Source: Colletotrichum lupini
Taxonomy: Eukaryota; Ascomycota; Sordariomycetes; Glomerellales; Glomerellaceae
Assembly (NCBI RefSeq): GCF_023278565.1
Contig: NC_064672.1
Location: 7,316,001 to 7,380,000 of the forward strand
Length of the DNA: 64,000 nt
Reading direction: 5' to 3'
The notes below the pieces were generated by a model. That model was not told where the DNA came from. It saw nothing but the letters and a program-made list of their open reading frames with translations, and did no database searches. Position 1 is the stretch's first letter. Every line of letters starts with the position of its first letter. Below, in pieces: positions 49,023-62,275 of this stretch. The position numbers were made by a program, and so were the translations under genes.

Positions 49023-51344
49023 ATGCCGGCGAAGATCGCTCAGCAGCGCGTCGTCTGTAGGACTTGCAAAGTCTGCCGGTCGAGGAAAGTACGTTGGCAA
49101 CATCGTAAAAGGCGAGCGATGAATTCTTCTTGCCATCAAATAATCACAATTTTATAGGTAAAATGTGATGGCCAACGCCCTGAATGCAGTGGCTGCCGTA
49201 TGAGAAGTCATCGGTGCGAGTACCCAGAAGACGGTCGAAAGGCTGTCGTCCGGTCAAAGGCGTCAGAGATCCAATCACTTCAAAACCAGATTGAACAGCT
49301 GAAGCAGCGAGTTTCTGAGAGAAGGTTAGAAACATGAATCCCTTCATTGTTCCAAATTTGACTGACTTGGGTAGTCCTTCGACTGGTAATGAGTCACTAG
49401 AAAACAGTCGCATGTTTGCTCCTGGCAGACCCCAAAACTCGCCCACTTCTTCTGTTCCTGCACAGCTCGAGTATGCATGTTCTTCGAGGTCCCCGCCTAG
49501 CCGGCATCAAACAGACGCCGACTCTCTCTTGCCTCAGCTACATGAGCGCCCTTCCGTTGAGGGCGACACAACCGTCTATGGTGCCACCAGTCTCCTTCAT
49601 GATAACGCCAGCGGTCATTTCTGGAAGAGTTCGACATCAAGCAAAGACGAGACCAATGCCTTTCTGAAGAGAGTCGCCCAGGATCGACTCATAGCACAAG
49701 CTGCCACGTCGTATCAAAGAGAACTCGTCTTCTACTCCACGCCTAGCGTCTTAGCCAACGCAGACTTTGATGGCGTCTCTGCGGATATTGCGATGCATTT
49801 ACTGAATCTACACTGGAACCGATTACACTACACATATCTCTGGACATATCGTCCTGCAATCATGGATAGCATCTTCAAAAATGGGCCCTATGTCAACAAA
49901 CTGCTGCTGAATGCGATCTTCCTACAGAGCAGTCTATTTACTGATCTCAGTATTGTACGCACATGTCCCGAAGATCCTTCGACAACCGGCATGGGCTTCT
50001 ACGATCGCTTCAAGGAGCTGCTCCCTCAACATATCGACAATCCGACTATGCCTACTGTGGTGGCACTCGTCGTGTGTGGGGTTTGTCTAGTTCCGTACGG
50101 CAAACAGAGCGCCGGGTGGGTGTACTGTGGCATGGCGTACAGAATGATGGTTGATCTAGGCTACCACCTAGACATCCCGAGCGGTATTGATCCCGAGTCA
50201 AAGAACGGGGTGTCCGTCACAGAGATGGAGATGAGACGGAGGATCTACTGGGGCGCCTACACAAGCGACAAGTTCCAGTCACTCTACTTGGGCCGTCCTC
50301 CGGGCCTTCTCTTAAAGGACGGTAACATCTCCAAAGAGTTTCTTGATTCGTACGAGGAAATGGAGCAGTGGAATCCTGGTAGTGCAAGTATCAGCCCAAC
50401 AGTAAGCTACAAGGGACGTCCGGCCTATGCAATCAGCTGCTTCCAAGGTATGCTGCAGCTTGCTGCAATAGCAGAAGAGATCATACAACACTTTTATTCC
50501 GTCAGGAGTGCTCAGACGCCGATGCCGGATCTATTACAATTTCGGTCTAAAATGAGGGAAAACCTCAGTCGATGGATGGACAGTCTACCAACTCACCTCC
50601 TATTCGAGCCAGGCAAAGACGACACTCCTCCGCCTAATCTAGTTTCACTGCAGTGAGTCGAATCTTTCTCCTTCTCGATGTTGCTCAAATCTGATTAACA
50701 AACCAATTCTAGAGTTTCATACTGGACCTTGGTCATCTTGCTCGAGCAGGCGTTCTTGAACCGGGGCCACTTCAACTTTTCCATCGAGCCTGTCTCTGGA
50801 GATGACGGACGTCGGAGGTGCATCGACGCCGCATTCAAGATTTGGCGTCTGTTGGAAGCCTACAACACATACTTCACGCTCAGACACGCGCATTACGGGC
50901 TGCTTTATGCTGCGTATAGTGCTGTGTTGGTCATCCTTCAGCATGCCCATCAAGATCAAGAACATTACATTAGATGCATCAAATTCTTCTGGATGATTTT
51001 GTCCGAGTACCAAAGAAAGTTTGGCCGAGGATTGCGGAAGCCTTTCAAGGTGCTCAAGTCTCTGATGCAGCAGATGAAGGAGGTATCCCGACATATCAGT
51101 CTGGATGAGTCAAGCAACTCCAACGATCAGCAGCCTGCGGGTGAGTTGGTCTATTCCACCTAGCAAGTTATTGCTACTCGATATAGATGGCTAACAGTTT
51201 CTAGTATATTTAACTGATTCGACATACAATTTTGAGACACTCGATGTGGCTGACACCACTGGTTGGCCCGACTTTTGGCAGGAGTTGATGGCTGACAATA
51301 CATCGCTTATGGATGACACCATGTTTGGGCTTTTCACGAAGTAA
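49023..51344 (+). CDS. Zn2Cys6 fungal transcription factor
   Basis: Five exons (49023-49088, 49158-49324, 49375-50652, 50713-51140, 51205-51344) encode 692 residues. The zinc cluster is CX2CX6CX6CX2CX6C at residues 15-42, with an extra Cys12; intron 1 interrupts it after RSRK. A short coiled coil (about 57-77, SEIQSLQNQIEQLKQ) suggests dimerisation. The central part (about 190-470) is the fungal-specific regulatory domain, with WTYRP, GMAYRMMVDLGYH, RRRIYWGAYTSDK and YLGRPPG motifs. The acidic C-terminus could activate transcription. Such proteins bind inward or outward CGG pairs. Three inward CGGACA-type pairs lie within 2.5 kb upstream, which makes autoregulation and control of the neighbouring asparaginase reasonable guesses. 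The start at 49023 is used because the ATG at 49010 is out of frame. Confidence 0.9.
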
Positions 51345-52635
51345 CAAGACTTAACTTGAACCATTTTTAGTAGAGCTTGTAGTGATATTGTTTACCTTGG
51401 TCCAGCACCGAGAACCTATGAACAAGACAGAGAGTAGGGAGTGTGAAAGAACGAAACACCAGACTTCTCCTCCTCGTGTCATCGATACATCGCGAACGAT
51501 TGCATCAGCGACATCGCCCAACAACTTCAAGCAAAGCATGAGACACACCACCATTAACCCTATCCCCAGCGTCTCTCCCATCTGCAACGTCTCATAAAAC
51601 ATTCCACTACTCATGACGTCCGCTCTCACCCTTTCTCACCGCATTAATACGAAATACGATCGACAGCAAAGTGATGAGACAACAACCAAAAGGCTCGTCC
51701 CCAACTCTTCTTCTTTCACAAATACCTTCCACCCAATGAAATCGGAGACGGGTCTCAAATCTTCAAGACTTCGAGACTTCACATCGCAAAAAGGACCCTC
51801 CACTTCTCGAATGTAAACCCCCAATGAGACAAAGATGAACAGAAACCACACACGAAGTTGCCTTCAACTGAGACATCAAAATCACCTTAGTCACGTTCTT
51901 CCCGCCTCACTACCGAAGCGGCTTCCGACGGTGTAACAAAAACACTTGAAGAAACACTGGGAAACGCAACGGCTTGGCGGGTGCACCTGTGTGCCACAGT
52001 GCCACAGTGCCATAATCCCAATCCTCATCAACACCCACCCCCTTTCTCGATATTCACTGCACTTTCCTTTCAGGGTCCTCATCTAACATCACGAGTTTCT
52101 AAACCAGCGATAAGAAGGGGCTCACGAGGCGGGAAGGAAGGGGGAAAAGGGGGCTGGTGAATGAGACATCTCCAATCAAGTCACGTCTACCCACCCTAAA
52201 AAGAGGGTTGGCAGTCCAAAAAGTTCGGGGTTACGTATATTCAGAGTCTCATTCGCCACACCTGTGATTCATAGTCACATAGAGTAAAGCAGGAAACGTT
52301 TTCGTGTTCGCTCTCCAAGAGGACGACCAGCCACACGCGATGACATACTCTACGTTATCTGCCATGACTGAAGAACAAGAAGACCCTGAAATAAGCCACC
52401 TCCCTCACATGTATCCATCCTCTCCAGAACCTGGAAATCCTCGTGTTACGCCTCACCCCTCCAAGTCCGGATCTAGCCAATGCAGAACACGCGCACCATG
52501 AATCAAAAGGGTGAGGGAACGTTTCGTCACACGCTGATGTAAGTGTCACCACCACCAACCCGGCGGCCCGGCCTTCAAAGAACACCGACATCACAAAGGA
52601 AACAAACGAACAGAGACAGATGAGAGATAGGGACG

Positions 52636-52672
52636 TACCTACCTACCTACCTACCTACCTACCTACCTACCT
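52636..52672. repeat. TACC tetranucleotide array
   Basis: Nine tandem TACC units. The array runs directly into an 18-bp perfect palindrome at 52667-52684 (CTACCTTA-CC-TAAGGTAG). Confidence 0.9.
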
Positions 52673-52684
52673 TACCTAAGGTAG
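52667..52684. repeat. 18-bp palindrome at end of TACC array
   Basis: CTACCTTACCTAAGGTAG is an 8+2+8 inverted repeat. Related TACCTTACC and CCTAAGG words recur near 61895-61925. Confidence 0.7.
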
Positions 52685-52804
52685 TGAGCCACCAACCTCA
52701 TGCGACCCCAAAAAGGATCTGCCAAGATCAACTTGACATGGCGGGGAAAACGAATCTACTGTACGTCTGAGGCATCAGGTTGAGCAAACGTAGTGTAGAT
52801 GCCC

Positions 52805-52818
52805 AAAAAAAAAAAAAA
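52805..52818. repeat. A14 homopolymer run
   Basis: Fourteen consecutive A residues. Confidence 0.9.
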
Positions 52819-53312
52819 GGTGTGGCTGCAGGACAGCAACGACTAGACTCGCGTCGGCGTGCGTCAACCATTCACTCGGGCTCTCTTTCGTTATCGCCCA
52901 TTTTTTCGTGGCACTGCCATGCCTGCGTACACAGTAGGTTGTCTGTTGCGCAAGCACCTAGATACCAGCCGGCCAGTACAGAGTACAGAGATAAGAAAAG
53001 AAGCGAAAATGGGGCGGGTTATCTGTTCCCCGTCGACATGTGAGTGTGTCTCCGAACCAAAAGAATGACTAAACACGGTGAGACCTCGACGCGGACGACC
53101 GAGACATCCGCAGCGATCAAGTCGGTGACCAAATGGGCCAAGGTGGCTTGCTTTTCGTATCGCGCTGCGCTTTCTCCAATTGTTGTACCCTGTGTTCGTC
53201 ACACCGTCACATGTATGTCTGTACTCTGTGTATACAAATGTTTCCTCCAAGCTCCAGCCTCGTCTCGTCTTCTTCCATCATCGTCTTCTTCTCCCTTTCA
53301 TCACTTTTCATC

Positions 53313-53330
53313 TCCCCCCCCCCTCCCCCC
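53313..53330. repeat. Poly-C tract
   Basis: A tract of C residues interrupted by a single T. Confidence 0.85.
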
Positions 53331-54187
53331 GAAAAGAAATCATTTCCCGCTCGTCCTACCTACCCTTCTTGTGTAACTTGAGCTAAAGGGTTCAGGATGG
53401 TGGAAGGAATGGTGGCGGGTGGGAAACCATCCACCAGCTCTGGAATTTCTGCAGTGACAATCTGAACATTCCATCGCCCCCCTCCATCTTCTCAACCATG
53501 ACCCACCAAGATTAAATCCGCCCCGAAAGGGAGAGAGTGGACATGCAGGGTCTAAGAACACAGAAGACGGCTGATTAAAAGTCATCTTCATCGTTTGATG
53601 CAAACCAGCTGAAGTGAACTCCATGTCTCGGCCATTCCATCAGTAAAAAAGACATGAAAGAGGGAAAAAAACGTACCTCTCTCTGTAGGTCGGTTCGATA
53701 TCAAGAAGTGTCTGCTATTCCACCTAGATCAGCACCGAACCCCTTCTTCAGTCCAGGTAGTTGAACCAAACCCCTAGAACCCCAGACCAGAACCAGGCCA
53801 TCGGCGAAAATGGGATGACGTGCAGCAAAAACATGGAGAACCATCGCACACACCCACCCATCCACCCAAACCCACAATCCTGAACCAAACAACCAAACTT
53901 CGCACACTCACTCACTCCGCCGTCCTAAGCGTGAGAAGACTGCTCCCGGGGGGCGGCTCTGAGCCTGTAAACCACGCGACCACTAATCCACGCAGCCATC
54001 CAATCCCCCTTGGAAAAGGATTCACCAGAGTGTCATAGACGCCTTGCACCAAAAACAGAGCAGAAAATGCCCAGAATCTAGGTGCGTTGCTACGCCGCGA
54101 CCGCGCATGCGATGCGAGTATCGAAAAGGAGTTGGATCGGCTGCGAGCTAGGCGTTGGATCTATCATCTCGCCCAAAGATCACGACC

Positions 54188-54206
54188 CCTCCTCCTCCTC
54201 CTCCTC
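54188..54206. repeat. CCT trinucleotide repeat
   Basis: Six tandem CCT units. Confidence 0.85.
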
Positions 54207-57200
54207 ACTGGCACCCAACACTGATGTTCACTGCACATCACTCTAGCAAACCGGGCCTTTTAAACCCCCCCAGCGCATGTCACCCTAAAGAGAAACCATG
54301 ACCCTGATTTCCGCCGATCGCCGTCGACGCCGTTGCGTTTTTGTTCTTCTTTGCGCACCTGTATTCCGGAATTCCTGTTCTCGTCCTGGCCACCCTGCGA
54401 TAAGTGATGAGCCAACACAAACCAATCCAAAGCTGCGAAACCGAGACATTCTTTTGGAGAAACCCGGAGGTGCGGGTTGCATCGGGTCCAACGTAGGTAA
54501 GGGTCGTGTGGGCAGGCAAAGGCAGTCAGTCCCAACTGCGGAGGTTAAGGGGGCCGTCTGCTAGCTCGCACGGCTTTGCACGGGGCTAGGCGCGTCTCGC
54601 CTCAAGGTATGTATCCGTAGGCCATCATGCAAGTCACCGCATGTGGTTGACTCTCGAACTCGTCGACAAGCACCAAAACTTGCACACCGGTCTGGGAGGA
54701 GGAGGGTGGCCCTGGTGGGTGATGGGAAAGTGGTTGCCCCGGTGTGAAAAGCCAATCAACTCGCCCCCTTGCCTAGATCTCGAGTGTCGATGGAATATTA
54801 ACACCGAGAATGAGCAAAGATGGAGTCGGTTGGGGAGGGAATTCAATCACATCTTAGGTCAGCGCCAAATCGGTGTGATTCCCTCGCACTTGTCCGGAAC
54901 GCCGTCTCGACGAATGATCGCGACCGTACGGCCCTCCGCACATCCCGCATTTTTTGGTTCTCCAGACAGCGACTCCTCCCCCCTTTCCGTACCCCAGATT
55001 CACATGTTGCTTTTTTCTAGGCCACTGGGGGCAGGCAGGGCAGCGGGGATGGTGCTAGAGCTGTGCACGACGAAGAATAACAACAACCTCATGTGCCTAG
55101 CACCACTCCTTCATGGAGATTCCTTCCTCAGCGACCTGGGTGCGACGTCTTTCTTCGGCGCGATCGTAAAACCGAGTCAAGTCCCTGTCAACGGAGCTTT
55201 GGTCCGAAGCAAGAGATCAGCCCTTTATTCTTCGTCGTGGGCGATGAGGGTGGGAGCAGCTGGTGTTACTAGACAGTACGTGTTTGATGGTCTAGACATG
55301 GTGGGATGCCCTTCGCCATGTGGTAGAGCTAGTCCCGTAAGCCAGCGAGCGGTTATGATGCCATGGTGAGGAAAGACATCGAGTAGAGGATTTTCCCTGT
55401 TCAGCTGTCTGGGGAAAAGGAAGATCCCACGGCTGCCGCCGCTACTTTAGTCGAGCGGCTTCCGGCCTCCCACACTTTTCCCCAGACGTCTGATATTTTG
55501 ACACTTTTTTCCAAGCAAAAGCCAGTGCACATAGCTTATAGAGTGTGGACCGGAGGCGCGTAAGCCGCTCCATCTAGTGGCGAGAAGGGAGTCCGCTGGC
55601 AGCAAGCAGTAATACGATGGCGGCCAGTACGGGGTGAGAGACATTTAGAGAATTGACGAGGCACATGCTAAACCTCAAGTTCCACCTCGCACGAGGTGTG
55701 ATGGCTGGAAGCAGGGGGCAATGAGCAAGAAAACAAGTCCAAAAAGAAGAAAGAGTACGGGGTATAGTGCCATTGACTGCAACGCCGTACGCAGAGAGAT
55801 GCCAGCCGGTGTTCTTTGAAACGGCGGAGGTCAAGAGAGCCTTCGGATATGAGCAGTCATATTCTGCTAGGTGCTCTGTTGGGATGAAGGACAACAGATA
55901 TAATTTGGGGTAACCGAGCCGTCGGGGATTGCGACGCAGAAGGATTTCTGTTTAGCTCACAAAATGACCATTTTGCGGTGTCATGCCAATCATTCAAAAC
56001 TCGTGAAGAAAAGTCGAATTTCCAACAGAGAAATGAGCGTCGCCGAAACGTCATGCCGTTTGGGGGAGGCTACTTGATGAGCATGCATCGAGGTGATCGA
56101 CACAAACCACCAACGGCCGTTCTTGGATCCTAGGCGATTGACGTTGTATGGGGCGATTTCTATCGAGAGAAGGGAAACCAAAAAGGCGTGCCTACCGTAC
56201 TTGCTTCTATTTGGGTATGAACGCGAGCTGTGATGGATCATGGAAGACGACTTTTGTTGGTCTGGATGTCTTAGCTCCCGTAGACTTGCAGATAGGATGA
56301 TGCATGGTGTCGCTCCTCGACATGCGCGCGTTCCCTTCTCGTGGCCGCGCATTAATAGCACTGTCGCTTAGGGCGGGACGAAGAAAATAAAATACCCCAA
56401 TACTAAATTACCCCGGACAGCAGATACCGACATTGGTCTGTGTGCGAGACAGACAAGCCACGACTCAGACTCGGGCTATTCGGGTGGCAGAGGTTGACGA
56501 CGACAGACTCGTGCTTGGGCAGCTGATTGCGCAGGTGCTTCATAGTCGAACAACACGACACCAACCCCATCTTTCCCCAACCTCTCTCCTTTGGGACTTG
56601 TTGTTGTCCGGAGCTCTTATCTGCAGACTGACGAGCAGTCAGGTAAATGGATGGTGATGCCGATGCACTTCCGGCCTGCGATATGTATCCGTAGTTCGTC
56701 TTGCTGCAAGCTACGCCGCAAGCAGCAGATGCCCGCGTTTGTCAACGGAATCAGGGACCCTGTGCAAAGCTGGACCAGCCCAGCGATTGGGGGGGGTTTC
56801 TTGACGAATAAGCCGCCGACAATCACAGCCCTTGCCCTTGCGGCCTTGTCTCCCTCTGGGCCTCTTCTCCGCAGTTCGCGGCTGGCTGCCCTAGTCTGGA
56901 CCGGGCTATTTGGAGTAGATTTGCACCCCGTGGCCAAGGAGGGGTTGCCCCCGGGCATCGGAAGGGAACGCCAAAGCGAAGCCATCGTGAGATTTTTCTG
57001 CCCCTCAGACTTGTTTGATGATTGGTCCCAAGCCCCTGCTCCCCTGCCACGTAGGCGTTTTTTCGGGTTCGTTGCAGGGAAGGCAGGCTCACCGGTGAGA
57101 CCACCCAGCCGTCCCTGGAGGCGTGTGGAAGCCGAAGCATCGTGAGCTTCACTTGTTTCAGTGGGTCTCGTGAACTGTATGGAGAAACGACAATGGAGGT

Positions 57201-60200
57201 ACCATCTCATTCCGCTCTGACAGGCTCTGCCCGGTAGAGAGGGAGAACCACATCGTGGACCGTTCTGGAATTTGGACCCTTCTTTCTTTTTTGGATAGTG
57301 GTTTCGAGTTCGTGGCGGCCCAGATTCTTCGAGGCCTACGATGCATCTATTCCTTACCTCACATATTGCTGAACTCAGCGGGGACGGCTTTCACCGACCG
57401 GTAGTAGAGCCGGTCATTGGAAGTTGCCCATGGCCGGTCTTGACGAACTTACTGCGTATACATGATCCAGTTCTGAGTACAGGGTATTCATACACCCGCC
57501 CTACGGCGTCGTTACCGTTGTTTTGTTGGATTGGGTTAAGACGAGCAGGGCGCTCGAGCCGGGAGCGTTTGGGCTGTCAGCGAGGTGTGAATGTCGTGGA
57601 ACGATTTTCTGGCCCGGGATCGTTAAATTCTCAGTCAGAGACGAGATCCGCGTGCCTCAATGGCTGATACTGATAACAAGGGTCGGTCCGTGTATGCTGC
57701 AACTTCACAGCTCATATCTGCCCAGGGTGCCGGACTAGAGGTATTGAACATACGGCAACGATTAGGTACGAATTGTTTGTTTCTACGTTCATCGTTTGCA
57801 TTTGAAGCTTCATTCATGAACCCAACCACGCCGACTTGCTGAAATCTTTCTCGGCGTAGTGGACCTCACTGCTGCGGTGCTGTGTCCGAGTTGACCAGGG
57901 ATGATCAGTGATCGTCGATACATTCGAGCAGAGGCCCAAACCTCAGAAGCGCTAGACAGGGAGGGTAAGAGGTCCCGGAGAAATTCATGCCTGACTGTGA
58001 GCATGCGATGGACGGAGGTTTCCATTGAATCGAGCCGATCTAGTCTCGAGTCTCGACCACAACCAGCTCACAAGTATACAAGTAGGATTGATGGGCATCG
58101 GGCTGGTTGTTGGAGATCATGGCCCGGGGCGCCGTGGCCCCTTCGATCTCTACGAGCGTTGATTCCGAAAAGACACTGCGCACGCCGCAGACTGGACGTT
58201 AACGTGCCACTGTGCCAGCGGTATGTGGCTTTCCGTGGTGCCGTCTCTTCCCGAGACTGACATTGCCAGCCGGCCAGCGATGCTAATCCGGATCGGGTAA
58301 CCTGACGGAACGAGCTGACCTCAAGTCCGATCGCTTCTCGTAAGAAGCAGAGCTGGCTCGGCGGCTTTCTTTGGTTGTCAACGCATTGTCCAATCGCATG
58401 GCAACTCCAGTGGTATCGTTGATTAAGCTAGTGCCGTTCACGATCCAGGCTTGCGGTTCCTGCACTCTCATCACCTCTGTCGTTCAGACCATTGTCTGGA
58501 TGGTGGGCAACTGGACCGCTGCGATTTGGGGGAAGGAGTGATTTTGTCTTGCGGTCTTTCGAGCGCTTGTCGCGTGTCTTGGTCGCCCGTTCAAATGCGA
58601 TGGTTTTGACAACTGTTTAATCGGTCACTCTGACACAGCAACGCTCTGTGGAGTCTCTGGCATTGAGGGATCTTCTAGTAGGACGTGGTATAGCGGATGA
58701 GTGGGTAATGTTGCGCTTCTTTCGACACTGAAGGTGTACGAAGGAACACCTGGCAACCTGTAGTGAACTCGTGATATTCGGCGGTTTGTCTCTGAATGTT
58801 CAAGATTCTTCTAGCTTCTGGTCCCGCCTCCATGTTCGCTCCTAGTAGTAAAGTGTTGTGCACAGTCGTTTTCGTCCTTGAGATTGCGAATGATGACAAT
58901 GATGCAAGCTGCGCAGCGAGTGGAGACCGTTAGGCCTCGACGAAACCAGCAGAATAGCCGTGACCAGGGGCAGCCTGGACAGGAGAGAGAACTTGGATGA
59001 TTGGGAAGCATCGTCCGCGCCGCATCTCCACCCGAGATAATTGACGGCGATGGAGTCTCCATCAGCGACTCCAAACATCTCCCGCTCCGACATTGACGAT
59101 GGCACCTCGATGCCAGCATCGCTTGCTGCATGGATAAGGGTAGTTCCAAGGCCGCCGAGTTGACGATCATGCTTGATCTGGAGTCTTCTGAGGGCTGAGT
59201 TCGGGAGCAGGTGCAAGTCGGGTTGCAATAGAGGAGCTGTTCTTCCGCGGAATAAGAGCGACGGAGTCGAGCAAACTCAATGAAGTCTACGACAGCGGCA
59301 ATACCGGCGACGAAGCAAAACTCGAGTCGTTCGTCGATGGCTGAGCCAGGGTCTATCCTGCTTCACTTGCGCCTGGTGCGAGCGCCGCCCCTGATCGATC
59401 GATTGGTAGTTTCCTCGACTCTGAGTGGCTGGCATCTGGAGTGCGAAGAAAGCTAGCCCCCTATCCATGCTCACGGAGGAAAGCGTATTATCGTAGCCAT
59501 TGCCTCGATCGCCAGATGTCGTGTTGTTAGTTATCATTTGATGACCCCAGACTACAGAGCGATGATTGACGGCGGTAGAAGGCTGAACAGTCTAAAGCAC
59601 CAACGGCGAAGATTGCTTGCCGAGGTGAGCATCCCTTCGACGGACAACGAGTGCCTCATGTTGCTCGTTCCACGGTCGAAACCAGCGACCAAATGGCAAG
59701 TGACAACGTGCCCAGAGACATTTATGTATCCAATGAAACGTGGTTCCCGAGCTTGAGAGCAGAAATTTTGCAGGACATCAGGCCATTGTACGGTATCAGC
59801 GTCTTGTCAAGCCAATGCCAAGCCTCGACTGCGTCGTGGACAGCTGTGTTGATGATTTACTACAGTCGGGGATGTGGTTGGACGCCCCCCGTCGCTGTAT
59901 TTGCTGTCACCGAATGCTCCCCGATGGCCGGATGCCCCCGCTAAGAACAGTTCGATATGTACAAAAATTAGACGATCAGATCGCTTTTACGACTATGCTG
60001 CTGGACTGCCGGGCAGTCGCATTTCTGCCGTCCAAGTCAATTCCAGGATGATGCGGTTGTCGCATTAGGGTCTCGTTCGTGGCGTCCAAGAAGGAATCAT
60101 GCAGAGACAGGAGAGATGCAGCTCCGAAACTAGGCGACAAATGAGCGTTGCAGAGGGCGTCTTGCATCCAATGGCCATGTCGCACAGTGAGCCAGGAGAA

Positions 60201-61725
60201 TGACACTTGCATGCGTGTGAGTTCTGGTTGCGGAGCTGACCCTGCAGTTGTTCAGAGGTGACTGGAGAAGCCAGTTCCAGATGCTGGGTTTTGACCAATG
60301 CCGAAGAAAGAGTGCCTATGTTCGCTACTCATACTCGTCTGTTCGTGGTCTTATGAAGGTCTTGTTTCCGCCCGTCGGTGTCGGACCTTGTCAAAGAAAG
60401 ACGGGATGAGCCACCTCCATGCGCGGGTTCTTTGTATGCGGCAGGGTGATCTGAGGAAACGTCAGGTTTGCGGGCGCGACAGCCCTGGAAGGAGAAGGTC
60501 AAGAAATTTAGATTCTCATCTGCCGGATGGTCGATGGTCTCTCCGCGCCGTCTCTAACAAGATCAAGCCATGCTCTCCATGACCAGCAGTTTGTGGCTGT
60601 AGGCTGTAGCATGTCTCGTCATAACTACGCAGCCGGCTCTTCGGCTGCTACGCAGCGAACAAGTGGATAGCCGCCGCCGCCGCCGGCCACCGCTAGAACA
60701 CCTGCCCGTACTCCGTACTGTGTAGATTGTTCAACGCACATAATGGATGGTCGAAAGCACTATGTATGTGGAGAACCGTGATCATTGATGTAGGTGGAGA
60801 AGATCGGTCGGTTGTGGAAACGCACGTTTGTTGGTAGGGCGGCACGGCGGGAGTTGGGCTTGCTGAACGGGGATCGAGGGCCGCCTGTGAAAATAGGCGA
60901 CAAACCCGGGAGCTAGGGAGACATCGGACCAGGGAAATGCCTAACGTCGAGGAAGCATGCAAGGTAGCTGAGGTCTGGAGTCTGAAGTCTGGATCGGAGT
61001 CCAGGCTGTTGCCACCGAATAGTGACATTGACAACGGCAGCGGGCAATGACAAAGACATGCCAACTGCCCGAAGACGGATCAGGCTCCGTTCGGGTTGGG
61101 CCGCTGGTCCAGTGTGCTTGCATCGGCCAACTAGAAATTGTTGAATGATTGGGACCGAAGAGGTGGGATTTGTCCCCCAATGTGTGCCGTATTAGTCATA
61201 AACATGCTGGCCGCCGGGTTGAAGAGTCGGATGAAAAGATAGGTATTGGTAGAGTACCTAAGCAGTCAATTACCTGGATAGTGTAATGAGGCTTTCGTAA
61301 AGATTCGGGGAAAGACAAGTGGAAGAAGAGGCGCGAGACACGCACAGCACGCGAGGAGACGTAGCGAAGGTCGATGGGTACCTAGTTCCTTTGTTCGAAT
61401 TGGTGCAGTCACTGCAGCACTGGCAGCGATGGCATTTGGATGTCTTGGTGTCGTGCAGTCTTGGGCATCATCTTCGTGCTTGTCTTGCAGGCTTTGCCGC
61501 AGGTCGGAGACTTGACTGAGTTGACTCTTCTTGTCGATGACATCTGCATCACGCGTGTGTCACTGCGTAGCGGAACATGTCTTGCATGGGTGCATTCCTC
61601 GCGAGGCACTTTAGCCAAAGGCGTCGTTGGAGTGTGTCCCAACCTTTTGATGCCGAAGGATTTTGCAGTTGGGAATGGCTTGTACTGTCTTCCGCGGACC
61701 AACACACCTCGTTGACTGGTGAGTT

Positions 61726-61744
61726 GAGGTGAGGTGAGGTGAGG
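61726..61744. repeat. GAGGT pentanucleotide repeat
   Basis: Three full GAGGT units and a partial fourth. Confidence 0.85.
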
Positions 61745-62247
61745 ATAAGGAGTCGTTGGACTCTTTCTTTTTTCTTTTGTCGTTATTTTTCTCCCGGATG
61801 CTCAGGGCTGTGGTGCCGGTGGTGTGTCGCAGTACGTATCTGTATTCGTAGCAAACGGCAAGAGCTTAGAGATTGCTTTGCTGTGCTTCGTACCTACCTT
61901 ACCTTCCACTGCCCAAGGAACCTAAGGTCAACGGCGGGGAGAAATCGGTACGTGCCTTGTCGTCGGCGCATGTCGCGAAAAAAGGTGAGAGGCTCCAGCG
62001 GGCCAATGACGAGATGCAGATCATGGCGCGATAAGGCAAGGTACCTGGTCGGAAGTCCCTCGTTCCCTTTCTCCGTACCTAGCTGCTGCCCTTGCCCTTG
62101 CTCCTGCAGTCTTGCACTCTTGCTTCCATCTGGCCCTGCCCCCGCTCCGGTCGTGGTCCCGTTGTCCCCGCTCTGGCCCTCAGAAACTGATTCGGTACGT
62201 ATCTTTGTCGGAATGGTGAGGATTTGGCTCTTGGCTTCTCTTGGAGC

Positions 62248-62275
62248 TTTTTTATTTTTATTTTTATTTATTTAT
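62248..62275. repeat. TTTTTA / TTTA repeat
   Basis: An AT-only tract of TTTTTA and TTTA units. Confidence 0.8.

Noticed and set aside
54641..55369. 242-codon open frame on the plus strand
   Set aside because: No domain, no signal peptide, low-complexity composition, and several overlapping frames are open on both strands.
56617..57210. 197-codon minus frame overlapping a 184-codon plus frame
   Set aside because: Mutual openness on both strands without any motif suggests base composition rather than coding.
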